The notes under the pieces were generated by a model that had not been told where the DNA came from, ran no database searches, and was given only the letters and a program-made list of their open reading frames with translations. From NCBI GenBank assembly GCA_014904985.1, contig MU128960.1:124001-188000 (forward strand): a stretch of 64,000 bases of DNA, written 5' to 3'. This document shows, piece after piece, positions 11,926 through 24,484 of the stretch. Within the stretch, counting starts at the first letter, position 1. Each line of letters begins with the position of its first letter. The DNA comes from Hydnum rufescens UP504 (Eukaryota; Basidiomycota; Agaricomycetes; Cantharellales; Hydnaceae). The translations under genes and the position numbers were made by a program.

Positions 11926-12977
11926 GTGATAAAGGCCATCTTCCGGGGTCAACACGCATCCGCTTGGTTCACTGAGTGGGTCAATGTATAAAAGGCATGG
12001 TAGTCTGTGCTTGCCAACGATCTATTGACGTGTAAGTACTCTGCAGGCTTGAGATCAATGCTCTCGTGTGGCTAAGCAGTTGGCAGATCACGCACAAATA
12101 CTCAAGCTACACGTCCCTTCCCATCAGGGCCACACACCTTCCTATCTCCATACCCAGTATGGTGGTGGTATTTTTTTTTTCTTTGTGAAAGATATCCGTG
12201 CTGAGGATATCACGATTAAATGTACTCGTTCCCCTCGGTTTCCCCTTATATTGTTTATTTCTCACCAACATTCCTATCAACGTTCCCAGTGGCCTCTCTT
12301 GCCTTTCAGACTCGTCGCCCTCGACGATGTTGTATCGATGTACTTCCATCCAATCCGCTCGTCCGTCCATCATTGCCTCCGCGAGACTCTTCCTTTCCCT
12401 CGCATGGCATTTGACGTTGCCTTCCTCTTTCCATTCAATCAATAACGACCTTTCACGACCAGAAGAAGCTGAACTCGGACCATTCCCAAGTTCAGCGGCC
12501 CATTCACAACCCAACTATTATATCTTGACCATTTAAATCTCTTAAAATGGGAAGACTTTGTACCAACGAGCGCACAATTTAACGATTTGATGATATGACT
12601 AAATTATCGTCGGCCAAGAGCAAAGCACGAAGTTAGGGTCGCTTGAAAAGCTGTGACAGAAAACGCGTGACAGTAACGCGTTTTAGGGGTTTACGTAAGA
12701 CTGCTAACCCAAATTGTACATGCTGTCAAACTTCAGGGCCATACTGTAGGGGTCTAATGATTCTCTAATGTATGTTATCAACGACGACCTGAAAGAGCAA
12801 ATTGGTTATGTTATTCTAGGACTGATGGAAGGGTGCGAAGGTTGATTGCGTTTGCAAAGAAAGACACATAGCCGCCGCCACAGGAGACATTTTATTCCCA
12901 GGGATAGGCGAGCCGAGACACGATAGTGGAAAAGAGTAATAGCCCACAGCCCACAGAAAATTCTGGTCACAAATGAC
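11926..12977. other. Convergent intergenic region with an ACGCGT hairpin
   Basis: Between the 3' ends of the 11244 gene and TGS1. A TATAAAAG sits at 11987-11994 with no convincing gene behind it. A 9-bp perfect inverted repeat (AAAACGCGT, 7-nt loop, ACGCGTTTT) lies at 12660-12684. Open frames at 12068-12536 on both strands lack ATG context and family resemblance. Confidence 0.45.
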
Positions 12978-14216
<1,239 letters not shown>

Positions 14217-15207
14217 GGCAGCATACTCAGTGCACGTGTTCGGAGATTCCCGAAGGACGAGACGCCAGTTTTGGGAGAAATGTTTATGGCGAAGTCCCTC
14301 TCGATCGAGTGCTTGGGCCCTCAATGACTCTCCTATTGGTCATGAAGGTTCTCCCTTCAACCACTGCCACCACCTCCTGATGATCTCGGGCTATGGCTTG
14401 TGGGTCCACCGACAAATACCAAACTACCAAATTAGAGTTGACTTGCGTGTAGCCATACGCGACCCCAAAGGGGGGCCCGCAGCCGCAAGATGAGCCGTTA
14501 TCGCTCTCATTGTATTGTTTCTAAAATTTCTCCGTGGAATCGGGGCCTCTTCTTGGCTGTCAGATTCCGGTGGCACCTGTTGCCGCACCATCAAAGCCCC
14601 TTTCTGCAACCTCCACCGATACGAGGGGTTGGTACGTGCGGCGCCCGAGAAAGCACCCCAGAATTCATATATTGCTTGCTCTGGATATTAGATTGTATAT
14701 AACAATATGCACGAACATGTCAAGACACTACGTCAACTGGGACCCTAGCTGTACACTATAAGTTGAATAATTTGACACACGTCTATCTAAGTATTTGAGT
14801 GAAATCGAATTGAGGAATTGTGTCCAGCACGTGTAGTCCTTCATAAGTTTGTTCAGGACCGGGAACAGTCAAGGGTGGCCCCTTGCTCTAATGCGGTCTA
14901 GTTTGGAGCCACGCGTGGGAAATTGACCACCAAGAGATCCATACACATTTGCGCCTTCGGTTAGGTTGACTTGCAGACGAAGAATCTCCCCCTCGGCCAG
15001 CAAGGGTCGAGAAAGCCGAGGCGGCGTACCCAGCCATAGAATCAGGATATTATTCGTTTCAGCCCCCCACCCCTAGTTCCCATAGATGTAAACACCCTCT
15101 TATCGGTGCAAATCCTTCCTACGGGAGGCATCACTGGCGAATAACCGCCCGGAGGCCACCCGGATCCAAATTCAAGAGAAACGGGAACAGCCGTCGCCGC
15201 AACCTGA
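14217..15207. other. Divergent intergenic region
   Basis: Upstream of TGS1 (-) and of the methyltransferase (+). No ORF with family resemblance; AT-rich at 14690-14830. Any unresolved first exon of the downstream methyltransferase would lie at the right edge. Confidence 0.4.
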
Positions 15208-16494
15208 ATGGCGTCACACCCTCTCATTCGCTTGCCTCCCTCATCTTCCAGGTGTTGGATGCGGACGAGGAGGTACTACCGCGTGTGTAGCCTCCTCTGT
15301 GACTTTCTCTCAATTTTCTTCAATTCGCCCAGGTGTTTTTGCTTTATACGTCACTCGCGTCTTCTTCCTCTCTGGGAGGGCTTGGGAGTGTGGATCCCCG
15401 ACACGACGATATTTCCTTGAGTCTGGAAATAGCCCCACAGAGAAGCCCCAACAGTTCTTTTAAGAAACCACCAGAGCAAGAGTCCAAGGTCATCGATGTT
15501 CTTCTAGCGCAGGATACCACTAGTCTGCGATCTCGGAAGGGCGATACTGGAAGCGTGCTCTGGAGAGCAAGGTGCTATCGAAGCTGTCCAGTTATTTTAC
15601 TGTATTGTCTCAACGCCGTTTTGTATGACGATGCGTAGTGTCGAGCTAGCGCGCACTTTACTGAAGGACCAATACTTCCCTTCAACGTCGGGCGCTCCAC
15701 TGTTGGATCCTGACATGCTGCGTCAAGTACACGTGCTTGAACTCGGCTCTGGAACTGGTCTATTGGGGATTCTTCTATCTCCCTTCGTCTCGCACTATAC
15801 ATTATCAGATCTCCCATATCTCTTGCCCCTCATCCAAAAGAATATCGCACGAAACAGCGGTGCAGTATTGCCTGTGTCTAATAGCCATAAAAGCCCCCCA
15901 AGGACATCTGGAATCCGGAAGAAAGCACCGCACGCCCACCCGAACCCTAATCCACCTCCGTCTCATCACACTGGCGGTACACGACGCCGCTCAACGTCGC
16001 AGACATTGCCACCGTTTGGTTTGTCTCCGTCGTCGAACTGCACGGTGTCACCACTAGACTGGATCGCCCTTGCTGCCACCCCGGCGCACAGTTCAGCCCG
16101 CGCTCGTGCTAGAGCGGCAGTTCTACCCCCAGACTTGACTTCTGTGGACCTCATCCTCGCTGTAGACACCATCTACAACGTTTCACTCATCCCCTCTTTC
16201 ATCTCTGTGCTGGATGAATTTGCAAGAAGTGGGCCAGGAGTTGGTTCGGGGTCCAGCCCAGTAGTAGAGAACAAACCCAGTGACCAAAAACCGGCTACTG
16301 TCGTCTTGATAGTGTGCGAGCTCCGGGACGAGGACGTGATGCGGGCATTTTTGGACGCGTGGCTCTCTCTGAGAACGTGGGAGATCTGGCATGTTGGAGG
16401 CAATAGAGGGGAAAACGCAGACGCTGGTGCAGTGAGTAGCTTCTTAGAGGGTCCCTTTGTCGCATGGGTGGGGTATAAGGTGACAAGCGTGTAA
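15208..16494 (+). CDS. Lysine methyltransferase, METTL21/EFM/Rkm5 type
   Basis: SAM-dependent protein methyltransferase of the Methyltransf_16 group, which modifies lysines of elongation factors, ribosomal proteins or chaperones. Exons: one ending at 15272 (..VLDADEE), 15333-15571 (VFLLYTSLASS onwards) and 15639-16494, with GT-AG introns 15273-15332 and 15572-15638. The last joint yields TGSVLWRASVELARTLL, the family's N-terminal signature. Motif I is VLELGSGTGLLGILL; motif post-II is LILAVDTIYN, with the D-x-x-Y typical of METTL21 enzymes. A low-complexity insert (His/Pro/Ser-rich, residues about 165-215) splits the fold. It ends FVAWVGYKVTSV. The true start is not resolved: the coding frame of exon 1 runs back to about 15200 without a clear ATG. 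The substrate cannot be told from sequence. Confidence 0.8.
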
Positions 16495-17682
16495 ATGCAA
16501 TGTGGTGATAGGCGTGCATATTTGGGGGCGTACTAAATAGACCACCGCCTCACATTCTCTTGGTGCATGGCTGAATCTATCTCTCGTTGTCAAGGATTGA
16601 GCTCCTGAGTTGAAAAGGCCGTGCATGGTGCATAGGATGCTTCATGGTCCAAGATATATGCATATTCATCAGCCTGGGCCTCACCCCTCCAGGAGGGTTG
16701 ACTGCAGATCTTACAGCAATTGAGCTTTCGATGAAACTGCGGGAGTAGCGACTTGCGATGCCCCGATTCCGGCGTCCCGTCTCCGAGCCTGGGGCTCTGT
16801 ACGCAGGAGGGGCCGGCCCCCCCGTCGCCTCGAGACCAGAGGGATCAAAGTCGCCTTGCTAGGTTAAGTGTCCCCCTCACCCGAGTCACATAGTGCCGTA
16901 ATATAATATTCCCAATAGATTGAACATCTATCAATTACCAAGAGACTCCCCTTTTCCAATAATGCCCTTGATCCTTAGTAGCCATGCATAATCTCCTAAC
17001 GCCCTCATGCCTCGTGCCTCATGCTCGCCAATTCCATCACGTGGTGGGGCAATATCATCCCGTCATACCAACTTCCAATCGGGGCGCGCCTATCTAGGAT
17101 CTGATCGATTCCGCTGCATCAGTTCAGGTGTGGACTGGTGGCCGTCTCCTCACCCCAACACCACATGCATATATCCACGAAATTTGATCCATCCCCCTCC
17201 TCCCTACTCCGACGCGTCGACGTCATTCAGGGGGCGGATAGCAGGTGCGCGGGGTATACGACGTCCGCTTTTAGGGGACGTCTAGGCTTGAGCGCATGCG
17301 TCTCTCGGGAGGCTAAAAATGACAGGAAGGATTATAGCGTCAAAAAGCGACCGGAAGCAGGTTCTAGCGCCGGAGGGACTTTCGCCTCGTTGATCGCCAG
17401 GAGGGGGGGCGGAATTTGTTGCCTGAGACAGAATAATAAATAATTTAAAAGGGATAGTCCATCTGAGTTGCGAAATCTCGTGTGTAGATCGTGGTCGCCC
17501 AAAATTGAATAGATCATGTAACGAAATTTTAGCGGGGAGTCGTGTACTTGTCGTGGCTGGAAGGAACTACTTCCTAGAAAAGTGAAATTCAGAACAAAAA
17601 AACCGCAGGTGGAGCAGTGGTCGTGGCCACTCCTGACACGTACGTATGCTCTAGGCGACCGGGTTACCCCCCCTCCCGAATC
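16495..17682. other. Intergenic region
   Basis: About 1.2 kb with no supported gene. It is GC-rich at 16745-16860, then AT-rich. Open frames at 17007-17443 have no family features. Confidence 0.45.
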
Positions 17683-17689
17683 TATAAAA
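17683..17689 (+). promoter_or_regulatory. TATA box
   Basis: TATAAAA, 91 bases before the ATG at 17780, followed by a CT-rich stretch that would hold the transcription start. Confidence 0.5.
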
Positions 17690-17779
17690 CTTGAGGCAGG
17701 CACACCTTGGTCCTTGTCTCTCCCACTAACGCCCTTCATACCCTCACATCTTCTTCCCTTGATCTATCTGTCCGGAGGG

Positions 17780-18412
17780 ATGCGAGATATTTCCCTTGCG
17801 CCCAGCCAGGCGCCGGGGGACCTACCTCCAGCTGTATGTCGCCTAGAAGATTCATCTATGAGTTTCAGAATACCCTTGGACATCACCTACATTTTCCCGA
17901 AGAGAATAGGGCAGCACCAGGGATATCTGTCGTGGGCGACTAACGACATCTCCAAACATAACGAGGGAGATGAAAAACTCCCAGTGAGTCAGATAAATGA
18001 CCTTCATCATGATGAACTCACTGATGCGAGAGACGGTGCATAGCCCGAGGCACCTCCTGTAGCAGTAGGTATCGGGACTGATCAGTTGGGGACGACGACG
18101 AAACCGTACGCACGAGTCTCAAGCTATGGTTTGGATGAGCATCGATCACTGAGATCTCTTCATTCCCAGGTCATCCCCACTCTCGCTTCGGCGAGAGTCC
18201 TTACAATGAAGGAGGCGGCTTCCAATGGACAGCGGTTGAAAACCCAGCGGAAGTCGCCTCACAGTGTTCAGGCACACATCGCCGAACACAAGTCGAGATA
18301 CGGAAGCACGAGAGATCTCAAGACACGATCGCGAGGTCTGGAGGTGAGTCAGAGGGGGGAGCGAGGAAATGGTGGTCCCTCGAGAAGCAGTTCTTCATCG
18401 GTTCAGGTGTGA
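17780..18412 (+). CDS. Orphan small basic protein
   Basis: Two-exon model: 17780-17983 and 18044 onwards, joined by a 60-nt intron with a strong GTGAGT donor and CATAG acceptor; the unspliced frame stops exactly at the acceptor, which supports the intron. A TATA box lies upstream. The product begins MRDISLAPSQAPGDL and is basic and Ser/Arg-rich in the second half (LKTQRKSPHSVQAHIAEHK, STRDLKTRSRGLE). A second GTGAGT at 18343 may start another intron; then the protein would end near 18527 with TDLQPSSPKSGF and a basic tail instead of at 18412. No known domain, signal or TM segment. Confidence 0.45.
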
Positions 18413-19474
18413 CACACGTGACTGGGTGATTATTTCCTATTCCTTGGGTCGTCGTCTCTAGACTGATCTCCAGCCCTCTAGTCCGAAATCGGGCTTCGAA
18501 AGAGGGCGAAGGAAGAGAAGGCACTGAGGACAAGCAGCGGTCATTGGGAAGCGCAAGAATTGGGTCCGCCCGAAAACTTCGTTATGGTAAATCGGTGTCG
18601 TCCAAGTTCCAAAAAGTATCAGCAAGCGATCACAAGAAAAACAGCCTCGGCGTCCTGGGGATGGGATGATGCGTCGCTCAGTGATTTTTATTCTTGTTTT
18701 ACTTGAAGCGATGGTGTCTTGCTTGTTTAGTGTCCGTACGTGTATGTACTCATTCCTGTCCTCTCGCAATTCGCATGAGAACTCCTGAAATATCGGAAGA
18801 ATTATCATTTGGCCAGTGGGCAGACGGATCACGTGGAGTACCACAAAGAGAACGCTCTGAATGATGGGAAAGTCATTAAAGGTGCGCGGGAGGAGAGCGC
18901 AGCATTGATTTGTACGGCACCAAAGAAGGGAACATCATGGGAAAATAACAGGAGGCAGCCGGGACCATAATCTGTTCAGAAGCTTCGTATAGAACTTGAC
19001 CTAGGCCGAGAGCTTCCTATGGCGCTTGCAAAGTATTGGGTACCGATCCAAGGAGCAAACGAATCGCAGTATGCAGTAAGGGGAGGAATTAAATAACAAG
19101 AGTGTCATCGAACTAAACCCCCTTGGGGATACAAGTTCATATTGATGACCGGGACGGTACACTGGGTTGTTTCCTCTAAGCGCCGATCGCTCCAATGCCC
19201 AGAAGTGTGGCTTCCATTGGGGAAGCATCCCAGTCTCTTAATATATACGCATTACTTCGAGCCAGAGGCGCGAATTTATGGAGACAATAGCGCGGCATCT
19301 GGATCGAGTTCAGCATAAACAAAGATAACCCGGGGCACAGGCGGGTTTCCCATATCACTTGGGAACCAGGGAATATAATGAGTGGGAAAATAAAGGGGCG
19401 ATTAAGAGCAGGGAAGCACCCAATATAGGAGGAGGAGTCAATGAGGAAACTCTTGAGCAGACGCCCACAATTTC
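18413..19474. other. Intergenic region
   Basis: No gene supported apart from the possible third exon of the preceding gene (18461-18527). Moderately AT-rich. Confidence 0.4.
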
Positions 19475-19660
19475 CGTGACTCGGGGAGTTCCGGTCAGAT
19501 TATCACAGCATTTCCGCAGACATTCCATCCCGCGTCTTTTTGTCGCCTCAGTCCGCCATCCCATCCAGATGATATCCCTCGTGACAGCGAGGGATCCCAT
19601 AGAGAGGACGTCTTCTCATAAGCCAGTCATTCCTCGAACATTGACGACGGGACGCTCTCG
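19475..19660 (+). pseudogene. 5' fragment copy of mitochondrial uL15 gene
   Basis: Matches, by eye, the promoter and first exon of the intact uL15m gene at about 32070-32280. Shared blocks include CATTCCATCCCGCG, CCATCCAGAT, CATAGAGA, CATAAGCCAGTC/TATAAGCCAGTC and ATTCCTCGAAC/GTTCCTCGAAC. The similarity begins in the upstream region (GAGTTCCGGTCA against AAGTTCCGGTCA) and stops shortly after the point matching the end of exon 1. The start codon is gone and there is nothing of exons 2-5. The frame remains open to 19982 but reads into unrelated sequence. It is a non-retro duplicate, since promoter sequence was copied too. Confidence 0.75.
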
Positions 19661-20893
19661 TGATATTTTACACCATCGCATTTCTGCCGTCGATTGCAAG
19701 ATGACTGCCCAATGCGTTTCCATTGTCTATCGTGTGGACGAACTCCTGTTAGAATGCATGCAATACTGCGTTGATCGCCATGACCCTAGTCGCGGAGAAA
19801 TTCACCAGCTAGGCAAGGAACTCGGTCAGCAACCTATGAATAACGCTCTCGACCATCCTCCGTTGTACAAATATGGCACGCGCGTTTTTGGAGTGAACAA
19901 AACTGACACTGCGTTCAAGAGCTTCGCATCGGACTCGCCGATCTTCCTCGCAGTTCCTCAGGCCTCGAACATCTGCTCCTAAGAAAGATATATAGGCACA
20001 CTACTCCCTGTACAAGTCCTGCTATCACTCATGAATTTCTCAATGTACATTGGAAAATATGGGAGATAATTAGTTACTTTCGTCATTACAGAAAGCAGCG
20101 CTGCAAGTCACAAGCACAAGAAGTGCACCGCCGAGTTCCTCACTTCACACTTGTAATAGGGCCAGTCCAAAAGGAGCCCCTTTCACACCAAAGCAGCGAG
20201 CGCAGGCGGAGTTAGTGTAAAAGTGATCGCTTTATTTATTGCTCAATTTTGGGTTTGACTGCTCTACTTCCGGCCATAGAGCACCCGAACTCTTGTTCCT
20301 TGAGATCCCAACAAGGAATAGCCCCGAAAGTGAAGTTTTAAAGGAGTAATCACGAAATACTTTTCGCTGATCGCTCGGTGCCTCCATACATCTCCCGGAC
20401 CTCTGCACCCCGGCGTCAAGTCCTTCGTAACTGTCGCGGCCCACATTTACGAGTGCGATTCACTGACAGTCTCTACCTGGTCCGGTCCACAGATTCTCAG
20501 ATAGATTCATACAGGATTCGTGCGCATGTACACGAGAGTATATACGCGCACATACATTACCGCCCATTCGTACGCGCATTCGTTCATTCAGATGCATATT
20601 TTCTCAACAATATGGTCCCATACTATGATCACCCAGTTGCTTTTCAGTGCGGACTGAACGCTACTGAATTAAAGCAGACCCTAATACAAGAGCTTCAACA
20701 GATTCGAAACCGATTCGCTCCTGGGACGTCAGCTTATTATGCATAACTGGATGGACCAAGGAGTGCGTACTTTTGAATATTTTCCGTGATGAGGTTGCTC
20801 GCGTCGAATCTAGCCGGATGAGACATGTCTGCTGTAGTGCTTATGCAAAATACTTGTTAGCGCAGGCCATTCCTCCATTCATTGGATGCGCGC
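19661..20893. other. Region without a recognised gene
   Basis: An open frame continues from the uL15 fragment to 19982 (ends FLAVPQASNICS), and another runs 20378-20746. Neither has domain features, convincing start or splice context. AT-rich around 19985-20080. Confidence 0.35.
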
Positions 20894-22035
20894 TTACCCG
20901 GTATAATCCCACAGCTTCTGGTAGTATTTATTCCAATGCTCTTTATCCTTGTATTTCGGGAGGAATTCCGTTCCAAACTTCTTGACTTTCGCCCGTTCTC
21001 GTTCAGCAAATGCTTCGATTCCTTGGTCCCAGTGATCACCCAAGACGGCATCAAATAGCTTTCCAACAGAACCCGCAGCCTTGTCGGGGTATATAGCTTT
21101 GTCGACTTCCAGCACATCTTCCACGAGGTTTCAGAGGATTGACCTTTCCTTCCTTGATTTCGGGCCAGTTCAGGACCAATAACTTGATGATGAGCCCAAG
21201 AAGCTCGTCCTTGTAAGCCATGGTATTCGATATGCCCGACCTGATTCGCCACAGCTGCAATCCATTGTGGAGATCGAAGGGCAGCTCTAACTCGATCCGA
21301 TACTCTTGTATACGGTCAGTCAGGGTCGTACAGAAAAGGCGGAGACTGAAGCCCTACTTTTGATGAAGAACTACGTCCCCAAGGGCAGGGTTCCATGCCA
21401 TGGATTCGACACAGAGCCAATTAAGGAAGAGATATTGGATGCCTTGGGTGTCTCGCTTTTTGATATTCGGGTAGGAAGGTGGCTGATCTATAAACATGCG
21501 TTAATATAGGGTTCAAAAGAATGAATAGAATCCACCTTCTGGGATTGACGGATCGTTTGCATAGCCTCTGAGAGCTGCAGCGCACTGAAATGCACGCATT
21601 TGGTCGAGACGACGGTCTTTATCCAATGCGGAGCTAAGGGGATACCTAGTGAAAGTGTCCGGAATTTAGACCATACAGTCCCCCAGTCAGTTAGACTCTT
21701 TACCATCGATTGTCTCCATCCCATCTCTCGTCTCTAGCCTCATAAAATTCTTGGCCATCGAAGGCGTCTGCGAGGGCCTTGTTCTGCCAGGCCGAGGACT
21801 GGCCATTCATCTCTCTGAAGAATGTCATGATTGCTCGGTCCCGCAATCCCCAATGTGCGAGGCCCAAAAAGAAGTCATTGGTGTAGTTATCGATCGCCAC
21901 CTCCTGTAAGAGCTCCTCTAAAGTCTTGCCAGCGTTGTAGGGGATCGAGCCGGGCGCAGACTGATCAGCTGTGAGCCCAAAAGCAGAGTGGCCAGGAAAC
22001 GGTCCGAGCGTCTGCACGGAGGTGGGGGCGTTCAT
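20894..22035 (-). pseudogene. Unknown fungal gene with one stop and one frameshift
   Basis: Starts at ATG 22035 (MNAPTSVQTLGPFPGHSAFG). Exon 1 ends at 21704 and is joined by a GTAAAG...CACTAG intron to YPLSSALDKDRRLDQMRAF; a 48-nt intron then leads to DQPPSYPNIKKRDTQGIQY. The frame next meets a single TAG at 21356-21354 (after GDVVLHQK) but reads on cleanly as GFSLRLFCTTLTDRIQEYRI and LELPFDLHNGLQLW. A second break near 21121-21135 (one extra base) separates KEGKVNPLK from LVEDVLEVDKAIYPDK; the tail ends YYQKLWDYTG. Without these two lesions it would be a soluble protein of about 340 residues. I do not recognise the family; charge pattern and helices suggest a cytosolic protein. Sequencing error could explain one lesion, less likely both. 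Confidence 0.55.
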
Positions 22036-22244
22036 TGTCAGATGTTTAGCGATGTCAACGGCAAGCCTCTATTAAACGAAACTGTTGAAGAGGCGGACTT
22101 CTGATTCTGGACTAGGTGCGCACCGTATCAGGGATACTTATGTCCTACGGAAGGGCTGGAACTTGCATCCTCCTTATAGCTTGTGGGCAGCAAATTTGTT
22201 TTGTTCACGTGTTGTCCAGTCTACCGGACTGTTTCTACTAGTGG

Positions 22245-22410
22245 ATGTGAGAGAGAGACTGCGAAGCAGCTCCTCCGTTGGTTTCGGTGCATGAGGTAGC
22301 AGAAACTGATTGTGTGGGCGGGTGAGATCGTTCCGCTATTCACACAACTAAGCCAGTAATACATAAAGGGTTGGGTGGGTGGGGAAAGAGGTTCCAAGGC
22401 TTCTCCTGGA
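22245..22410. repeat. SINE-like repeat, copy A
   Basis: Shares ordered blocks with 23865-24010: TGCGAAGCA, TTTCGGTGCATGAG against TCTCGGTGCGTGAG, CTGATTGTGTGGGCGGGTGA against CTGACTGTGGATGTGGGTGG, and a closing GGGTGGG-GGAAAGA block. Diverged, with indels. Confidence 0.4.
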
Positions 22411-23864
22411 CAATGCGAAACTTCCCAGCTGTCGAAGCGCGCGCCCACCGGAAGCAAAAACGGCTCTAGTCACTAACTGCTGTCGTGCCTTCGGACTAAG
22501 ACGTATCCAAGCAACTAGGCTTAATTATGAGGTCCCCTCATAATTTGGGAAGCTTCAGGTCTCCCCTTGTAGTTGCAAAAAAAATTGGCACATCCAAAGA
22601 TTGATCCGGAAATGTGAAGGCAAGTGCTGTATGCTCCAAGAAAGTGCTAGTTCCCACTGGGGTGACCATGTTTGGTCCGAGGGACTGCGCATAAACAAAG
22701 GGCGGAAGTGAAATAAGACTCGCAAGCTCGGTCAATAAGCAATATTCCTCTCATCTTTCGCACTCATGATGCTACCCTTGAACATTGAACATTCGGCAGT
22801 AACCAGTTTCCACCTGTGGAGAGTCGCGCGCTTCAGGAAGCTCCAACCAAACTAGTTCCCGGTTTCTCATTGATTGGGAGTGTGAAGCAAGCTAGTGTGA
22901 TCGTCCCATGACCGTCCCATGACATCACTCCGCTTAAAGTTGCCGAAGCACCTAATCATATGGAAACTTGAATCTTCCACGGGCGTAAAGGTGAGGGATT
23001 ATTGATCTCATGAACGAAAATTGAGAGCGAAAAACACAATAGTGACATATACCAGTGTTCCAGGGGAGATGCATTGGCCATGGCATCAGGAAAATGAAAA
23101 ACGCCTTCCCTTCCGAATGCTTCGAAGCTGCCAGAAGCAAAACAAGCATGGTCTGAGCCTTTGGAAGGTCAAGCTTCAGAAGGCTTCCAAAGTGTTCTAT
23201 TGGGTTGCGATCTAGGATATAACACCGCTCGCAGAGGTCCTGCTTCAGTGGGTTTCTGAAGCATTGTGAATGATATATCTTGGGTTTATCACCGGGCGAC
23301 CCTAGTAATTATTTCTAGCGGCACCCCGTGAATTATTTTTGTTTGTCCAGGTAAATATTGCCGGAACCTGCACGTAATAAGTCCTAGGAAAATGACCCAC
23401 ATTGCTTGGGTGCCCTAAACTGCCCTTTCGTGGATCACTCACAGGTGATGTAAGTAAATGTCGGAGAGTAACATCCACATTTCCTAGCACCATTTAGCAG
23501 CTAGCTGATGACAGTGATCGACTTTTAGTGATTTACACTGCCGCAGTAATATACGGAAAAGGGGGAATTGTTAAGTACGTGGGTGGTTATGTCCGAAAAA
23601 TGGCAATTGCGTAGGACTTCCAAGGCATCGGGGACGGTCTCACCGTAGGAGAAATGGTGCTAGTATTTCTATCCCATGCCGTGATTTCTTATGCCAGGTC
23701 ATCAGAGATGTGTCAACTAGCACTGCCACTCATGGTTGTCGACAGGCTCGAACTTGTCTAGAGCACTCACATGGAGTCATTTTCATTCTGCCAACTACCG
23801 AGTGTGGGTTTCTCTATCATCGCCTTCACAATAGATCTACAGTCACTACCATTGTAGGTGTGTG

Positions 23865-24085
23865 AGTTGCGAAGCAACTTGCTTCGCTACAGTAGTCTCG
23901 GTGCGTGAGTGTCGCGGTATCTGACTGTGGATGTGGGTGGGATCACTAATGACTCTCATTACTTGATCAGCAGCGGGGCGGGTGGGAGGAAAGAAAGGTA
24001 GCAGTCTCTAGCGCTAGACTACCGTTCGGCCACACTGCCACAGGATGCAAATCCCGGCTCGAGCCGACTCATCACTCCTCTATTC
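23865..24085 (-). repeat. SINE-like repeat, copy B, with tRNA-like head
   Basis: On the minus strand the head reads GTGTGGCCGAACGG at about 24040, a good match to a pol III A-box (TRGCNNARNGG), followed by a possible D/anticodon arm with TAGCGCTA. The body continues to about 23865 and matches copy A. A clear B-box downstream is not seen, so it is tRNA-derived at best and not a working tRNA gene. Confidence 0.35.
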
Positions 24086-24484
24086 GCTACTCTTCCATCG
24101 TCGTGCCTTTAGAGTCAAGAGTGATGTAACTGGAGGCTAAACTTGGGACCTGTGAATGTTTAGAGATCCTTCTGATGCCAGAACAATTAATGTGGTGTCA
24201 GTCTCACAGGTGGGCCTCGAGAATGAATTATTCTTGAAGGAACCAAGAATAATCCTCAAATACTTTATTTACAGTGAAGACATCTGAGAGTTTCTGAGGG
24301 TTTCCAATGCTTCGGAGAATTCGATGGAATCTTCGAAGCAAATAGGATTCCCAGATGCTGGCCCTACTCAGATCCTTGCCATTGACACCTGTGCCACAGC
24401 ACCATCACCTTGTTTATGTAACGAGCATTCGTTTGGGTATATAACCTTGAATGCAAGCGAACGAGAGAATACCCAGTCACCACG

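Larger units (their letters stand above)
22036..24484. other. 2.4-kb repeat-rich divergent intergenic region
   Basis: Between divergent genes at 22035 (-) and 24485 (+). Contains two related SINE-like repeats (listed separately) and many short GAAGC/GCTTC words (22260, 22440, 23115-23175, 23245-23265, 23875-23895, 24308-24340), some arranged as small palindromes. No protein-coding exon is supported. AT-rich positions at 24240-24275. Confidence 0.5.

Noticed and set aside
12068..12536. Overlapping ORFs of 110-135 codons on both strands
   Set aside because: No ATG context, domains or splice signals; typical shadow ORFs of C/T-rich sequence.
19359..19982. 207-codon ORF taken as a real gene
   Set aside because: Its middle is the worn copy of the uL15m promoter and exon 1, which explains part of the frame; the remainder has no features.
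24000..24085. Functional tRNA gene
   Set aside because: Only an A-box-like head is visible; no proper T-arm or acceptor stem closes.
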